A stretch of DNA of 64,000 nucleotides from Chrysomallon squamiferum (GCA_012295275.1 CM022668.1:571157-635156); one strand, 5' to 3'. Counted from the first letter of the stretch, positions 38,042 through 50,976 are shown. Numbers and translations: made by a program. Notes: generated by a model from the letters alone, not told the origin.

Positions 38042-38339
38042 AGACAGAATCATATATATATATATGTCAGCTTTTTGTGTACATGGGATATATGAGAAAG
38101 AGAAATAGAGAGTGCACGCGAGCGACAGAGACATAGAGGAGAAAGAGAATGAAGGAGATGTTTTTTAAAATTTATTTTTACTGTAATAAGAAACTAATGT
38201 ACAGTTTATTTAGATCAAATTTCAGAGAAGAATCCCGATAATGCCAGTATAAAGTTTACTTTTAACGATTATGATTTTAGGTGTTTATTTCTGTAATGAG
38301 CTGGGTAGCAAATAGCACAGTGTTTTACTTTCATTATCA

Positions 38340-38348
38340 AGAAGAAAA

Positions 38349-38384
<36 letters not shown>

Positions 38385-38462
38385 AGAAGAAGAAGAAGAA
38401 GAAGAAAGAAAGAAAGAAAGAAAAAGAAACAATCAAACAAAGAAAAGAAAAGAAAAAAGATG
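38340..38462 (+). repeat. GAAA/GAA purine array
   Basis: GAAA tetramers, then GAA trimers, then GAAA again: a homopurine tract able to form triplex DNA. The Lys/Glu frame is an artefact. It lies 350 bp upstream of tRNA-Ser. Confidence 0.95.
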
Positions 38463-38810
38463 AAGGAGAAGAACAATATTGTTCAAAAGAAATGGAGCAT
38501 TCGTTCTCAGTATGAGTCGTAGAGCTTCAACTGGAACAGGATAAACTGTAAATTGAAATGGGCGCACAAATACCACTGTTATCAAAAAGAAAAATCCTGT
38601 GATTTTGTTTAGTAGATAAAATAGTTTACGTTCAACAGACAAGACAGATGTTTAATAGATCAAGTGTCCTTCACCTTCGTAATCATTTATAACGTAATTA
38701 ATGGATAAAAGCTGAAATTATTAAATAAAAAAACAAAATTTTAACCCAGTAAGATTTACTTAATGTTGTTATTTAATTTACTAAACTAAACTTAAAACTA
38801 TCAACGATAT

Positions 38811-38892
38811 GACGAGGTGGCCGAGTGGTTAAGGCGATGGACTGCTAATCCATTGGGCTCTGCCCGCGTGGGTTCGAATCCCATCCTCGTCG
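38811..38892 (+). tRNA. tRNA-Ser (anticodon GCT)
   Basis: An 82-nt class II tRNA reads AGC/AGU serine codons. Acceptor stem GACGAGG (38811-38817) pairs with CCTCGTC (38885-38891), discriminator G38892. D-stem GCC/GGC; anticodon stem ATGGA/TCCAT with loop CTGCTAA (anticodon GCT); long variable arm GGGC-TCT-GCCC, as serine tRNAs have; T-loop TTCGAAT. Box A (TGGCCGAGTGG) and box B (GGTTCGAATCC) internal promoters are intact. There is no intron and no encoded CCA. It looks functional. Confidence 0.97.
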
Positions 38893-38897
38893 AGTAG

Positions 38898-38902
38898 TTT
38901 TT
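38898..38902 (+). terminator. RNA polymerase III terminator of tRNA-Ser
   Basis: TTTTT begins six bases after the discriminator base, the normal pol III stop. Confidence 0.8.
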
Positions 38903-39081
38903 CATTGTTATTGGTATTTTAATAAATAAATAAAATAAAATAATATAGAAATATACTGCTGAGAAAAAAGAAAGAAGTAGTAATAAATGTTATATCATAA
39001 ATGAAGTAAAGACATACTGATAGATGAACAGAAAGAGAGTGAGAGAAACAAACGAATCGCAAAAGTAATTTTTATTGAGCA

Positions 39082-39083
<2 letters not shown>

Positions 39084-39138
<55 letters not shown>

Positions 39139-39200
39139 AACATTCACACAAACATTCACACACACATTCACACACACACAAACACACACACACACACAGA
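39084..39200 (+). repeat. (CT)n followed by CA-rich array
   Basis: CT (39084-39122) followed by CA units interrupted by CATTCACACAAA. Confidence 0.95.
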
Positions 39201-39804
39201 GAAATACACACAAGCAGACCTAGTTGCAATTGAGTATTCTCATAACAGGCCCTTTTTATATATTTTTTGTTTTAGTTATTTCTACAGGCTTCTTCTCATT
39301 CCGTGCTTTCGATCCTCCCTGAAGTTTGAACTGAAATTTAATTACATTATTAGATTCGTTATGTTGAAACTTTATCCTCTTTTTCTACACTAATTATTAT
39401 TACTTTTATTATTTTAGTTTTGCTGTATTAAATTATCTTTTTATCAAAGAATGCAAATCGATTGTTGAAAAAATAAAATAATTAAATGAAAATTTAGATA
39501 ATGAAATTTTGTATGTAACAAAGTTTGGTTACCATTCAGTATTAACTAAGGATAAAGTTTCATAGATAAATAATTAATCATGTTTCTTTCATACAGTATA
39601 GTTCATGTCTGAATGCTAGGATTACATATGTTTATTTAATAAAGACAGATTTGTGTATGTAAAACAAGATTAACTTTTGATTCGTTGTGACAAAGATTTA
39701 CTTTTTGTGTATCTGTTTTTAATATATTCTTAGAAAACACCCACACACACACACAGATACGCAGTTATATATAATTATTATTATTATTATTATTTTCAGT
39801 TATT

Positions 39805-39808
<4 letters not shown>

Positions 39809-39866
<58 letters not shown>

Positions 39867-40149
39867 TAATAATAAAAATAAAAACAATGTTATAAAATAC
39901 TGAATAAAATCAGATAGAAAAATAAAGAAAATGAAACAGAAAAATGAATTTTATGAAATTTTCTTCAGATTTTTCAGTCGAAGGAAAGTATTATTATTAT
40001 TATTATTATTATTAAAATGATTTTATATATATATGTGTGTATGTATATATGTATGTATATATATATAAATCTGCACTAAAATCTCATTGTTATAAATGTA
40101 AACATTGCCATATAACCATTATATATTTAACATTTGCATATATAAAACA

Positions 40150-40195
<46 letters not shown>
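39809..40195 (+). repeat. TAA arrays and TATG/TA patches
   Basis: AAT/TAA at 39809-39858 and 40152-40195 with ATT at 39989-40012 and TA/TATG at 40025-40067 between them. Confidence 0.93.
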
Positions 40196-40199
40196 TGAC

Positions 40200-40790
40200 G
40201 ATGATGTTGGTGATGATGATGATGAAGAATAGTTATTTTAATTATTCGGTATCATTTTAGTAATAACTAATATTTTGATCTGTCGGCAGGAAAGTGTTAT
40301 TTGTTTCAGTTGTAATATTTGTTATCCTAAAGGACATATATAAACAGTTATATTTTTCTCTTTCGTTTTTCTTACTTACGAAACATGATGCTCAGTTATA
40401 TTAGAAGGCATTACAAAAAGCTTTCTTTTGTTATTATTATTATTTTTTTTTTTTTTAATTTACAAACATTTTTTAACACTGGGAAAAAAAGTCTCATTAC
40501 GTGTTTATGTTATGCAAGAATTAACATTCTAATTAAGTAAAGGAGCAGGTAAAAAGGAGACGAAAAATTACAAAATAAAAATAAAGGAAAGCAAAGAAAA
40601 GAAAAAGAGAAAATGAAGAAAAAATAAAATTTAAGGAAAACAGAGATAAGAAGAAAAAAAAAATAATGACGAAGAAAGGTTAAGGAGGACACAGAAAAGA
40701 AAAAGATGAAAGAATAAAAAAGAAAAAAGAAAAAAGGGGCTAAATGAAAAAAGAACGAAGAAGATGAACAAGAAAACAAAAGTCAAGGAA

Positions 40791-40821
<31 letters not shown>

Positions 40822-43030
40822 TTAAAATATAAGTAAAAGTGAAAATAATTATATTTAAAAGAGAAAAAGAGAGATTTTGATCTGTTTAAAATGATGTATG
40901 TTTGCAGCGCGTTTCGCTGTCAGGTGATACGTTCTGTCACATCGCTTTTCAGTTTGTCTGTTACAAAGTGCCTCACAAATGATTTCTATTTAACTATGTA
41001 AAGTTATAAAACAGATCTTCGTGCTAATCAATATGAACACTGGATTTCCTTGTCATATAATTATCATAAAACAAAAAACAAAAAAAAATCTTATTTCTAA
41101 TAACATATATATATATATATGAAACATACCTCATTTATTCATTCATTTTTTTGTTCATCCATTCAGCTTTTAGCAGCCTCGTAAATTGTACTTATAATTA
41201 ACAAAACAACTAACTCAGTATTGCTCTAACAAAAAAACAAAAAAAGGGAAATAAAATAAATTTATGCTATTAACACATTTTACAAATTTTAAATTGTCTT
41301 AAGTTTTAAAATGTTGTATTTTTCATACAGTTATTCTGAATTAATAATAATATTACTATATCATTTCGTTTTCTTTCGTCTGTTGAATTTTAAATCTTTT
41401 TTCGGTGTTTTTTTAAGCTTTAAACACTTTTCCTTCTCACCATACAGTATTTTCTTGTACAATTTTGTCTTTTCTTTCTGAAGAATGAAATTATTTTTTT
41501 AAAAATGTAACTTTTAGAATTGTTTATTGATTAGTTTTCTTGCACAAATTTTGTTTTATCAGAAATTTGAAATTTAAATTTCGATTTAGCTTTTAACGAT
41601 TCGTTTGCAGTTTGAACAAATTAAATAAAACTTCTCAAGTTGCATTTTCTATTCGATATTTTTAAATTTGAATATTTAAATGTCATTACATTTTTTTCAC
41701 GTTCATCGTCCTCAACTTAGTACACATTTCTCTTTCTAACACAGTGCTGTATCAACAACGTACAAAGTTCAAATTAGTTTCCATTAATCTAAGCGGAGGT
41801 AGTAAAGATTGGATATATACGCACACATAACTAAAAATATGCTGTTTATTAAACTTTGAGAGTACCAACAAGCCATAATAAGTCAATACAATTCATTCCT
41901 CTAGCTGAGTAAACTTAACACTTGTATAAACAAAGCTTTAACTTAATCTCGCATCCACCTTCACGAAATGACTTCTTGAGTTTATCATATAAATTCTGAT
42001 CCAGTCAAAACGCGATATAAACAATCTTATTTTTCCTTCGACTAAAATGAGTAATAAAATCAAAGCACAAAATTTCTTGTATCATACAAAAATAATACAA
42101 TAAAGAAGATTAGTGTGCTACAAGACAAAACATAAACATTTCTCTACTGTATTTTGATTTGGCTTCTAAACTAAGCATACAGATTTGGTGTAGAGTTTAA
42201 TTTTTCTTATTACAATAAGTAAATTTACGACACACGCTCATAATTGCTTTCACATCAACAGTATTACATTTTAATTTAAATAATATTTTCTCTACACCAG
42301 TTCAGTGGATTTCATATCATCAACATAGTATCTTAGAATAAAATACATAATTATTATTATTTCCCTCCCAACCAATAAAACTATAATGTAATAGATATTT
42401 TATATAATTCTGTTGTCTTGCTTCCAAAGAATACGAGACACGTGACCCTAGCTCTCACTGACAGTATATTTGCATTGTAATTTGTTAGGAAATAGATATT
42501 AATCTGAAGCGGGCAGACATTTTATGGAATATTTTACAAAATATTTGAGAAAAGTCTAAAATGATATTGAATAAAAATTTATTTCGAAATTCTTCCTTTG
42601 TAGCTTATATACATAATTTTGTGTAATTTAATTTATACTGATTGAAAAATGTGGCTAGACATCTTAAAGGTATATTTTTAATTTATAATATTTAAATTTT
42701 TTAAATTGTATTTTATTTTATTTTATTTTACTGTTTATTTTATTTTATTTTATTATTATTATTTTTTTTTTGTTTGTTGAGGGGAATTTATTATTAATTT
42801 ATTATTTTACTTTCTGATTACTTTTTGTATTATACAAAAGCAAACTGTAATTGATATAAAATAATAATAACTATAAATTTAAAAAGAGATTTAAAAAATT
42901 ATATAATAAATAAAATTATTTACAACTTACCTCTTTATCTGTAAAACCTTTCTCTCTTCGTGAATTTATATATTTATATTATTATTATAATGTTTTTCTT
43001 TTTTTTTCTGATCTTTATCCTGGAACACAA
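40200..43030. other. Long AT-rich unique stretch
   Basis: A purine-rich block (40555-40790, GAAAA-type) ends in a CA array (40792-40820). Beyond it almost no simple repeat apart from TA at 41106-41120 and TTTTA pentamers near 42715. No gene, exon or RNA recognised. Confidence 0.5.
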
Positions 43031-43039
43031 AAACTCACG

Positions 43040-43460
43040 AAGTGAAAACTCGTGTTAAAATCTGCTCTTTTTAAAGCGGAGAGTTCCGACTGATATACAC
43101 GTATTTAATATAATCTCGCCTGACTGAGCGCAGATTTCCAAATGAACGTCATCGCTTCCTGTGTTCAGACACCAACGCCTCGATCATTAGATCAGCGATA
43201 GCTCGATGATTTCAACTTTGACCTCCACGTGTAGCGAGCGTTTCGTCATTCAGAGATCGATACATCATCCTATCTGAAGATAAGACAAACCCGTACATGG
43301 TTGCAAGGCGTGGTTTAATATGATTAACATTTGATAAAGCCAATCAGTGATTACCGGGTAAGCCGTGCGCGTGGGAGTATTTTTAGAACGTATTACTACA
43401 TACGAGAGTGAATGGGGTTTATGCGTTTCTCTGTGGGGAAAACTGTGTAAGGATAAAGCA
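43040..43460. promoter_or_regulatory. CpG-richer island with promoter-like motifs
   Basis: 420 bp of contrasting composition. Motifs: CCACGTG E-box (43227-43233 region), GCCAATCAG CCAAT box (near 43340), AGATAAGA GATA-type site, TTTGACCTCC. Inverted GATCATTAGATC/GCGATAGCTCGATGAT-like palindromes. It could be the promoter of a gene outside the recognised set or an enhancer. Confidence 0.3.
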
Positions 43461-44052
43461 AATCCAAGTAACGACTGATTGTATCGGATAAAACATTTCC
43501 ATTTTTGTTTTATTACTTGGGCTTGTCAGAAAATTTATGATTTGTCACTTTCAGTGAGTAATATTCTGACTGGATTCCACGTCTAATTAAATCTTTGTTT
43601 TATAAATTGCACTAACTGTATGACTAACTTTATGGATGGCCATGTGCATGTCTGTATGTGTTTGTCTGTATGTGCCTGTGTTTGTGTGTGAGTGTGTGTG
43701 TGTGTGTGTGTGCGCGCGTTTGTATAAATGTGAGTATAATGTGTATAAAATCGTACAATATCGTCAACTGATTTTTATACTTTAACAGATTTTTGTTTCA
43801 TTTCGTTCAAGAAATAAAAATAAATAAATAAATAAATATTTTTAGTTTCAATCATATGACGTCACCATTAAGTCACAATAAGTAGGAATGTTATATTTGA
43901 ATATTTAGCTTTGTGTTAACATCGAAATCATAATAATTTAAATAAACAGTTATCTAGTGTTGACAGTCTTCCTTTGATCCAATTTTACTGTCAGAAAGAA
44001 AGATGTCTTTCAAAGAATAATTATAATATATATATATATATACATACACACA

Positions 44053-45115
44053 CTCTCCCAAAAAAGAAACGCAAAATGGTTGATTTCTTAGATAACTATT
44101 GTAAAGTGACACATATCGATGTACAAACAATTAATATAATGACATTTGGTGATTCAAACGTATAGCTTTAGTTACAGTCGCCAAAAAGCAGGTAACACAA
44201 AATAAAAGCTATGATCCTGTTTATTAGCCAAAATATACCCGCATGCATCATGTTACCAGTGCATGTACACGTGCGACACATGAAACTTGAATACGAGGGT
44301 TTTAAAAATGCAAGGTTTTCGAAAACTTCTGTTCATTATTTTTGTTCTGACCCAACATCCAACAAATGCCACGACTGAGTGAACCGCAACAAAACAACGC
44401 CATCGGCTGTTTACAACCTGGCGAATCCTTATCCGCATTAGCCCGGGTGTTCCATGTATCCCCAGGCACCATCTTGAGGTTGTGGTATCGGTTCCAGCAG
44501 CGTAGAATATATGGGCAGCAATCTCATACACTGGCAGGACCAACTTGGTTCACATTCAAGGCAACTTAACAGCACAGAGATACCGAGATGAAATTTTGAA
44601 GCCACATGTCGCTCCAGTTATGAATAATGGAACGCTGTACTCCAGCACGCCAATGCGAGACCACATACAACCAGACTCACAACAGCGTACCTACACAACA
44701 ATAATATTCAGGTCCTGCCCAGGCCCTCTAAATCTCCGGATTTGAACCCTATAGAGCATTTATGGGACGAGTTGGATAGACGACTGAGGCAGCATCAACC
44801 ACAGCCACAGAATCGTGCTCAGTTGGCATTATTACTACAGAGTGGGCCACCGTTCCATAAGGTGTAATTCGTAATGTCATTACTGCCATGGGAAGGAGAT
44901 GTCAGGCAGTTCTGGACTCCCATGGTGGGCACACAGCGTATTGATATTATACTGTTATAACCTTGAACTTTAACCTTTTCAATGTAATACCATCACTATT
45001 AATGAATTGCAAACGTGTGTGTAAAATGTCAACATTCTGCTGCTTTCTGTTGATCCATTAGATAGATATTCCCAATGTCAATAAAATCTACTTTTGCGTT
45101 TCTTTTTTGTTAGAG
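44053..45115 (+). mobile_element. Degenerate Tc1/mariner DNA transposon
   Basis: Terminal inverted repeats of 24 bp (44053-44076 and 45092-45115) start CTCT, share CAAAAAAGAAACGCAAAA and differ at two positions. The right end is flanked by TA (45116-45117); the left flank reads CA, presumably a mutated TA. Inside, on the plus strand, are Tc1 transposase remnants. At 1063 bp it is shorter than an autonomous element, consistent with the internal deletion in the coding region. It is a dead copy that could at most be mobilised in trans. Confidence 0.92.
44366..44944 (+). pseudogene. Tc1-type transposase pseudogene
   Basis: Opens MPRLSEPQQNNAIGCLQPGE and continues with a helix-turn-helix (...ALARVFHVSPGTILRLWYRFQQ). 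After RFQQ the second DNA-binding part and the first catalytic Asp region are missing. A second frame resumes with YTGRTNLVHIQGNLTAQRYRDEIL, and after another shift comes the C-terminal catalytic part with NARPH, then SPDLNPIEHLWDELDRR and finally GRRCQAVLDSHGGHTAY, stop TGA at 44942-44944. The usual HDNARPH reads HANARPH, so the second catalytic Asp is lost; the third acidic residue (E of IEHLWDE) remains. There are at least two frameshifts plus a stop after HKV near 44865. Clearly inactive. Confidence 0.92.
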
Positions 45116-45119
45116 TACA

Positions 45120-46430
45120 TATATATATCGCGTTAAAAATTAATATCAATATTTGAAAAAAAAAGAAAAAATACCAATCTCAGTCAAAGGCGGGGAAGGA
45201 AAAACGTTTAAAAAATGAAAGAAGATAAGTGGGTATGAACAGTACGTTCATGACACTGCTAACAAGATAATTACTTTTTCTGTTTCTTCTTGTCTGTAAC
45301 AATTTCACACCCATCACTCCAGCCTAAACAGAGTTGTAAAAAAGAATGTATCAAATCATATACATAAATACACTTATATAAACACATACATACATACTAC
45401 ATACGTACATACTCACTCACAAACACACACACAAACACACACACACACACACACACATTTAGCTGCAGGCTTCAGTGTTTTCTATCAACAAAGGAGTCTT
45501 ATGTTGCTTTTAATTGGTTCCTCCCAGCTGGAACTAATTTTCTGGTGAATTAATAAAATTATTATCGGTTATTTGGTCAGACGTCTAGCCTTACTCAGTC
45601 TGGGAAGAGTTTGGTGTCAAGTTCAAACATGAAATTCATCTGAGCGTGAAAAATGTTTATTCGCTTCACTGATTAATATTACATCCACAATTTGTCGTTT
45701 ACACATTGCCTATCTCAATCACGTGACACGGACTAAGTTTTGTGTTGACTGACATTTCTGTTACAGTTAAATTAAACAAGAACTCTAACTGGTTGAAATG
45801 TAGAATACTTTTATTTCATTTAAAAAGAACAACGTTTAATGAACTTTGTATATTTTAGTCCGTGTTTCATGACATACACAGAAATATGCACATAAATGTG
45901 CACATAAATATACATACGTATATACATACTACACTCATACACTCATACATACTACATACATACATACTTATATAAATACAAACACACACGCACATATATA
46001 CACACACACATACATACAGACCCATACATACATACATACATACAGACCCATACATACATACACACATACAGACAAATATACATACATACATACTATATAA
46101 ATACAAGCATAAATAACACGTACATTCATGAACACATGCACACATACATACATACGTACATACATACATACATACATACATACATACATACATACATACA
46201 CACACACACAAACCTCATATAGTACAGGGACAGATGTAGACACAACTACTACTTCTAAAGTCCACATTAAAAAATCCACAGCATAATTTTGTAATCTGAA
46301 ACACGTAAACCAAGGAGCAGTTTTACTTCACGGACTTTCATAATTCCATGATAATACACAAAATAAGATTTTCTTATTTTCGGGCAGTCACCATATAATC
46401 CATAAACATAAAATATAACGTAATTTACAA
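45120..46430. other. Non-coding stretch with tetranucleotide arrays
   Basis: CA (45420-45458), then ATAC/CACA-rich DNA (45880-46210) with a pure ATAC block at 46145-46200. AATTGGTTCC...GGAACTAATT hairpin at 45512-45539. No gene seen. Confidence 0.6.
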
Positions 46431-46436
46431 ACCTGT

Positions 46437-46612
46437 GTCTGAAACTACTACTACTGCTACTACTATTACTACTACAATATCAACAACACCAACAACAGCA
46501 ACAACTGCTACTACTACTACTACTACTACTAATAATAATAATAACAATAACAATAACAACAATAATAATAATAGTAATAATAATAATAATTATAACAATA
46601 ATAATAATAATA
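46437..46612 (+). repeat. ACT/ACA/AAT compound trinucleotide array
   Basis: Compound triplet repeat whose in-frame reading gives Thr then Asn runs. Not a gene. Confidence 0.93.
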
Positions 46613-47509
46613 ATTTTGAAAGAAAAGGAGAAGAGAGATTTGACGATAGTAACGGAATAAGTCTGTGTGTTTCATTACTTTTAATATATATACCCCAAAT
46701 TACTGGAAACAGAGTTAGAAAGATTCAAATCAATATATGAAGTAAAACAGAAACAAACCTGTATGTTCGTTATTATATATTATAAAAATATTATTGATTC
46801 TTCATTGCATGTATTTGAACTGATTTTCAAATATTGATAAATATAACTGAATTCAACTGAACCATTCTCTATTTAATTACATTTTGTTTCTTTCAGCAGA
46901 ATACCTTATTAAAGAAATAAATCGTTTTTTCTTTCGCTTATTAATTTCTCCATCTTCCACGAGTGCAAGATTTATGAAAAATAATGTAAAAAGAAATATT
47001 TTATTACTGCATAATCCTCTAATAATCATTACCGTGTTTAGTGCTGTGTAGAATGTTGAATGTGCGGGTATTTGTACATATGTGTGTGCATGTATATATA
47101 CGCCTGTATATGTACGAGTTACCGGGTGAATGTTTAATCGTGTACGAATGATTTGTGATGATGATGGTAATATTGTAGTAGGAGTTGTAATAGTAGTAGT
47201 AATATTAGAAGCAGTAACAGTAATAATGGAAGGAAAGTTGTATAGTAATAGTAGTTATAAAAGCAGTAATTGTAGTAGTAGTAATAATAATCGTTGAGGT
47301 AGTCGTAATAGTAATGGAGTAATAGTAGTAGTAGTAGTTGTTGTAATATTAGAGGTAGCAATAGTAGTAACAGCAGTTGTAGTTGCAGATAATAATAATA
47401 ATTGTTGTGCTGCTATTGGTATTGTTATTTTCATTATTTTGACGTGTTTGTCGTTACTGTTTTTCTCTTATAGTTATCGTCAAGATCGTTACTTTATAAA
47501 ATAAAGTAT

Positions 47510-47540
<31 letters not shown>

Positions 47541-49290
47541 TACTAATATGGTCAGTCTATAAATTTAGTGCATGTCAGTGATTATCAACGTTTAGACAGA
47601 CAACCAATGTTGGTAACATATAATTAACAAAACTATAGGTAAATATTCTTTATATATAAAATTAATATCTATTCAAGTAAGAGTTGGTGTTTATGTTCAT
47701 GTATTCTTGAAAATGTCTATCATACCTACTTCAGTCTGATTCCGAACCTTGTGTTTTCATAATTCACATTATGGCTAATATAAATTAACATCATTTATAT
47801 TTTGTCAAGAGTAGTTTCACTTGAAAATATTACACCCCAGAGACAACGTCTAAATTAACTATGTTGTGAGACCATGCTTCTAGGTATCACAATAGATATA
47901 TTGTCACTTGTGACAGAAGTAATCATACAAAAATCACAAAACTATTCACTCAATTTGTAAAAAGTCAATTACGTTAATATGATGAGTGATATGAATCTGC
48001 TTTATTCATAATTAATGTGAAATCAAAACTGAGCGAAATCTCAAATACAGTCTCTGCGAGATGTTAATTAGGAAATTAGGTTGTTTTTCGTTTTTCTTTT
48101 TTTTCTTGTGTGTTTTTTTGTGTTGTTGTTTTATATATATACATAATTTGTTTAAGTCAATAATAATTTTTTTTTTTTAACAAACACCAGTATAATTAGT
48201 GCAGAATCAATATGCATTATATATCTTACCTCTGTCTAGTTATTCATGTCTTGTTTGTCTTTGAGTCACAAACGTACACTGATATATAGACAGATATAAA
48301 TAGATAGACATAGACAGATATATAAATATATAAATCTTTCTGTGTGTATGTGTTTATGTATATATATATATATAAGATAGATAGCTAGAGATATAGATAT
48401 AAGGATAATATATTCACACATACAGACAGATAAATATAATATATACTGACAAAATAATTGTACAGACATGTAGACATACAGACACAATATCACAAAGAGA
48501 AATAATGAGATTACAGAAAAGAAATTCTATAACAGAACTGGAGATTCAGATAACTATATAAATCAAATAGGTGTACAAGAGACTAGTTTGTTATTCGCTA
48601 GATAAATCTGGTATAATTTTATTTTTCTTCGAAATCTTCATCTATAATTACAACACTAATCACCTACACCAAGTTCCCACAGGTAATCTTCACTGACAGC
48701 AAACACAGAAAGGTGGACAGAGGCTGAGGGGTGGGCAACATATCACGCATGTTTATTGGTTTCCAAAATCAGACTCTAATGAAATGATCAACTTTAATTG
48801 TTGAGAAATTCCATGTTAAATCACTGACCCTAAAAGGAAAATTTTAATCCCGCCTTCATCGACGCCATAATGTTTCGGTGGTTTTCGCATAACTAGAAAA
48901 AATCTTAATCATTAGCTCGATCGGACCACATGTCTGACCTCGAAAAAGCCAGTTAAAAATGGGCCTTGTCACCAGTTTTCAGGAGCTGATATCTTGGTAA
49001 CCACTGGATCAATTTTAGTGTCACTGGTGTAACTGGAAAACACGAAGATACTGGGTTTAAACACAATGTCTTATTTCAAATGGACTGTCAAATTCTGTCT
49101 TCTGATTTTAAGTCTTGCAGTGTTCTTTCTCCAAAAAAATAATAAATAATTAAATTAAATTAAATTTAAAAAAACACCAAAAAAACAAACAAACAAAATA
49201 AAAAACATATGCATTAAATCTTTATGGTTTCAAATATTTCAGATATTTCTATTATATTAAATAATTTTAGACGGATGATTGGATATAGAG
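46613..49290. other. Non-coding stretch
   Basis: AGT/AAT patches (47170-47395), TTTA tetramers (47507-47540), GATA-like patches (48280-48440) and a GC-richer repeat-free segment at 48830-49100 (GGAGCTGATATCTTGGTAAC). No gene seen. Confidence 0.55.
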
Positions 49291-49319
49291 TTACTTTATA
49301 TAGATACATACATAAATAC

Positions 49320-49569
49320 ATACATACATAGAGACATACAGATAATTAGATAGATAGATAGATAGACAGATAGATAGATAGACGGACAGACAGACAGACA
49401 GAAAGATAGGTCGACAGAAAATAGAGATAGACAAAAGCAAACCAAAAAACCCTCAGATAGATAGAGAGATAGAAAGACAGAATTAAAGAAAGACGGTTGG
49501 ATGGATGGATGAATAGTTAGAAACATACATACATACGTACATAAATAGATAGATAGACACATAGATACA

Positions 49570-49645
<76 letters not shown>

Positions 49646-49706
49646 TAGATAGATAGACAGATAGATAGATAAATACATGGATAGGTTCATACATATATAC
49701 ATAGAC

Positions 49707-49780
<74 letters not shown>

Positions 49781-49795
49781 GTAGATAGATAGGTT
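49320..49795 (+). repeat. GATA/GACA tetranucleotide domain
   Basis: GATA and GACA units with a pure GACA block (49587-49644) and a pure GATA block (49706-49789). Alternating GATA and GACA is known from Bkm-type satellites. Confidence 0.96.
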
Positions 49796-49950
49796 TTCCT
49801 GGTAACATCGTACGCCTTCGGAGCGCGGGCGAATGGGTGCCATAGATCGAGCCTCGTCAGCGGCATCATCCTCCGCAGGTGCGTTCCCGAATATTGTCTA
49901 CGTGCAGAGTCTATTCAGACGTAGACAGAGAATATTCAAAATCCTAGACT
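49796..49950 (+). repeat. Dispersed repeat inside GATA/CATA arrays, copy B
   Basis: A GC-rich unique segment (49796-49885, with GGAGCGCGGGCGAATGGG) leads into TTCCCGAATATTGTCTACGTGC, AGAGTCTATTCAG, an extra ACGTAGACAGA and GAATATTCAAAATCCTAG, then a CATA array. It matches the copy at 25966-26050. The whole segment sits between a GATA array and a CATA array, which suggests a mobile repeat that carries or seeds tetranucleotide tails. Confidence 0.7.
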
Positions 49951-50654
49951 ACATACATACATACATACATACATACATAGACAGGTAGATATGTAGATAG
50001 GTAGATAGATAGGTAGGTAGGTAAGCAGGTGTGCATTGTCTATATTGTATTTATATATATATAGAACTGAATGTGATATAAATACAATAAATAGAATATA
50101 AATGAAAATGATAAAATAAAATAATTAACATCGAATTGAAAATGATAAAATATAATAAACAGTATAGAACTGAATATAATACGTTAAATAAAATAAAACT
50201 GAACAGAACAAATGTAACTTAAAGACACTAAATAGTTAGTTTGGACTGAACAAGAGGCTGTTGGTTCTGACAAAGATTTCAGTTTAATCATACGCTACAC
50301 CTCCCGCCAGGTGGCAGCTACTGGTTATACACTGAAAACAGTTAACTGACAAACACATAACACAGTTTATATTATTATTTCACTCAGTATTTCATTTTGT
50401 TAATTATTTTTATGTAGCTTCTCATTTTTCTAACAACTCTCATATTATTATTACCATCCGTCTGTCTAAAAGTTATTACATCAAGGACAAATGAAAAGTC
50501 AGAATAAATGGATTATTAATTTTGTATTAACTGCCATTAGATACAGATATTTGTACATATGACATACAATAAGCTAAACAAACCTGTTTATGTGTTGCAC
50601 AGAACTGACAGAAAATACATCCATTCTGATAAAATATATGTGATCAAATCAGTA

Positions 50655-50656
<2 letters not shown>

Positions 50657-50740
<84 letters not shown>
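50657..50740 (+). repeat. (CT)n microsatellite
   Basis: 84 bp of pure CT, 50 bp before the 50-bp triplication. Confidence 0.98.
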
Positions 50741-50744
<4 letters not shown>

Positions 50745-50790
50745 GTATTTGACGACGATATCGGGCTTCTTTACGACGTCAGTTACATTT

Positions 50791-50940
50791 TTAACTGTAT
50801 TTGCGTTTCTTGTCTGTACTGCTATTACAACTAACAGTAATTAACTGTATTTGCGTTTCTTGTCTGTACTGCTACTACAACTAACAGTAATTAACTGTAT
50901 TTGCGTTTCTTGTCTGTACTGCTACTACAACTAACAGTAA
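50791..50940 (+). repeat. 50-bp tandem triplication
   Basis: Three head-to-tail copies of a 50-bp unit beginning TTAACTGTATTTGCGTTTCT. Copy one differs from the others by one base (GCTATTACAA against GCTACTACAA), so the array is young. It follows a CT array and runs straight into the hairpin at 50917. Confidence 0.95.
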
Positions 50941-50976
50941 TAACTTTTGTTATTACTGTTAGTTGTAGTAGCAGTA
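50917..50976. repeat. Perfect 28-bp inverted repeat with TTTT loop
   Basis: The end of the third 50-bp unit plus TAATAAC-type sequence (50917-50944) is followed by TTTT and then its exact complement (50949-50976). A perfect 28-bp stem with a four-base loop can extrude as a cruciform or fold in RNA. Confidence 0.95.

Noticed and set aside
44253-44543. 96-residue minus frame
   Set aside because: Antisense shadow of the Tc1 transposase pseudogene.
46435-46740. Thr/Asn-rich 101-residue frame
   Set aside because: Compound trinucleotide repeat with no complex sequence apart from a short tail.
49296-49843. SIYLSIYL and CLSVCLSV frames
   Set aside because: Translation of GATA and GACA tetranucleotide repeats.
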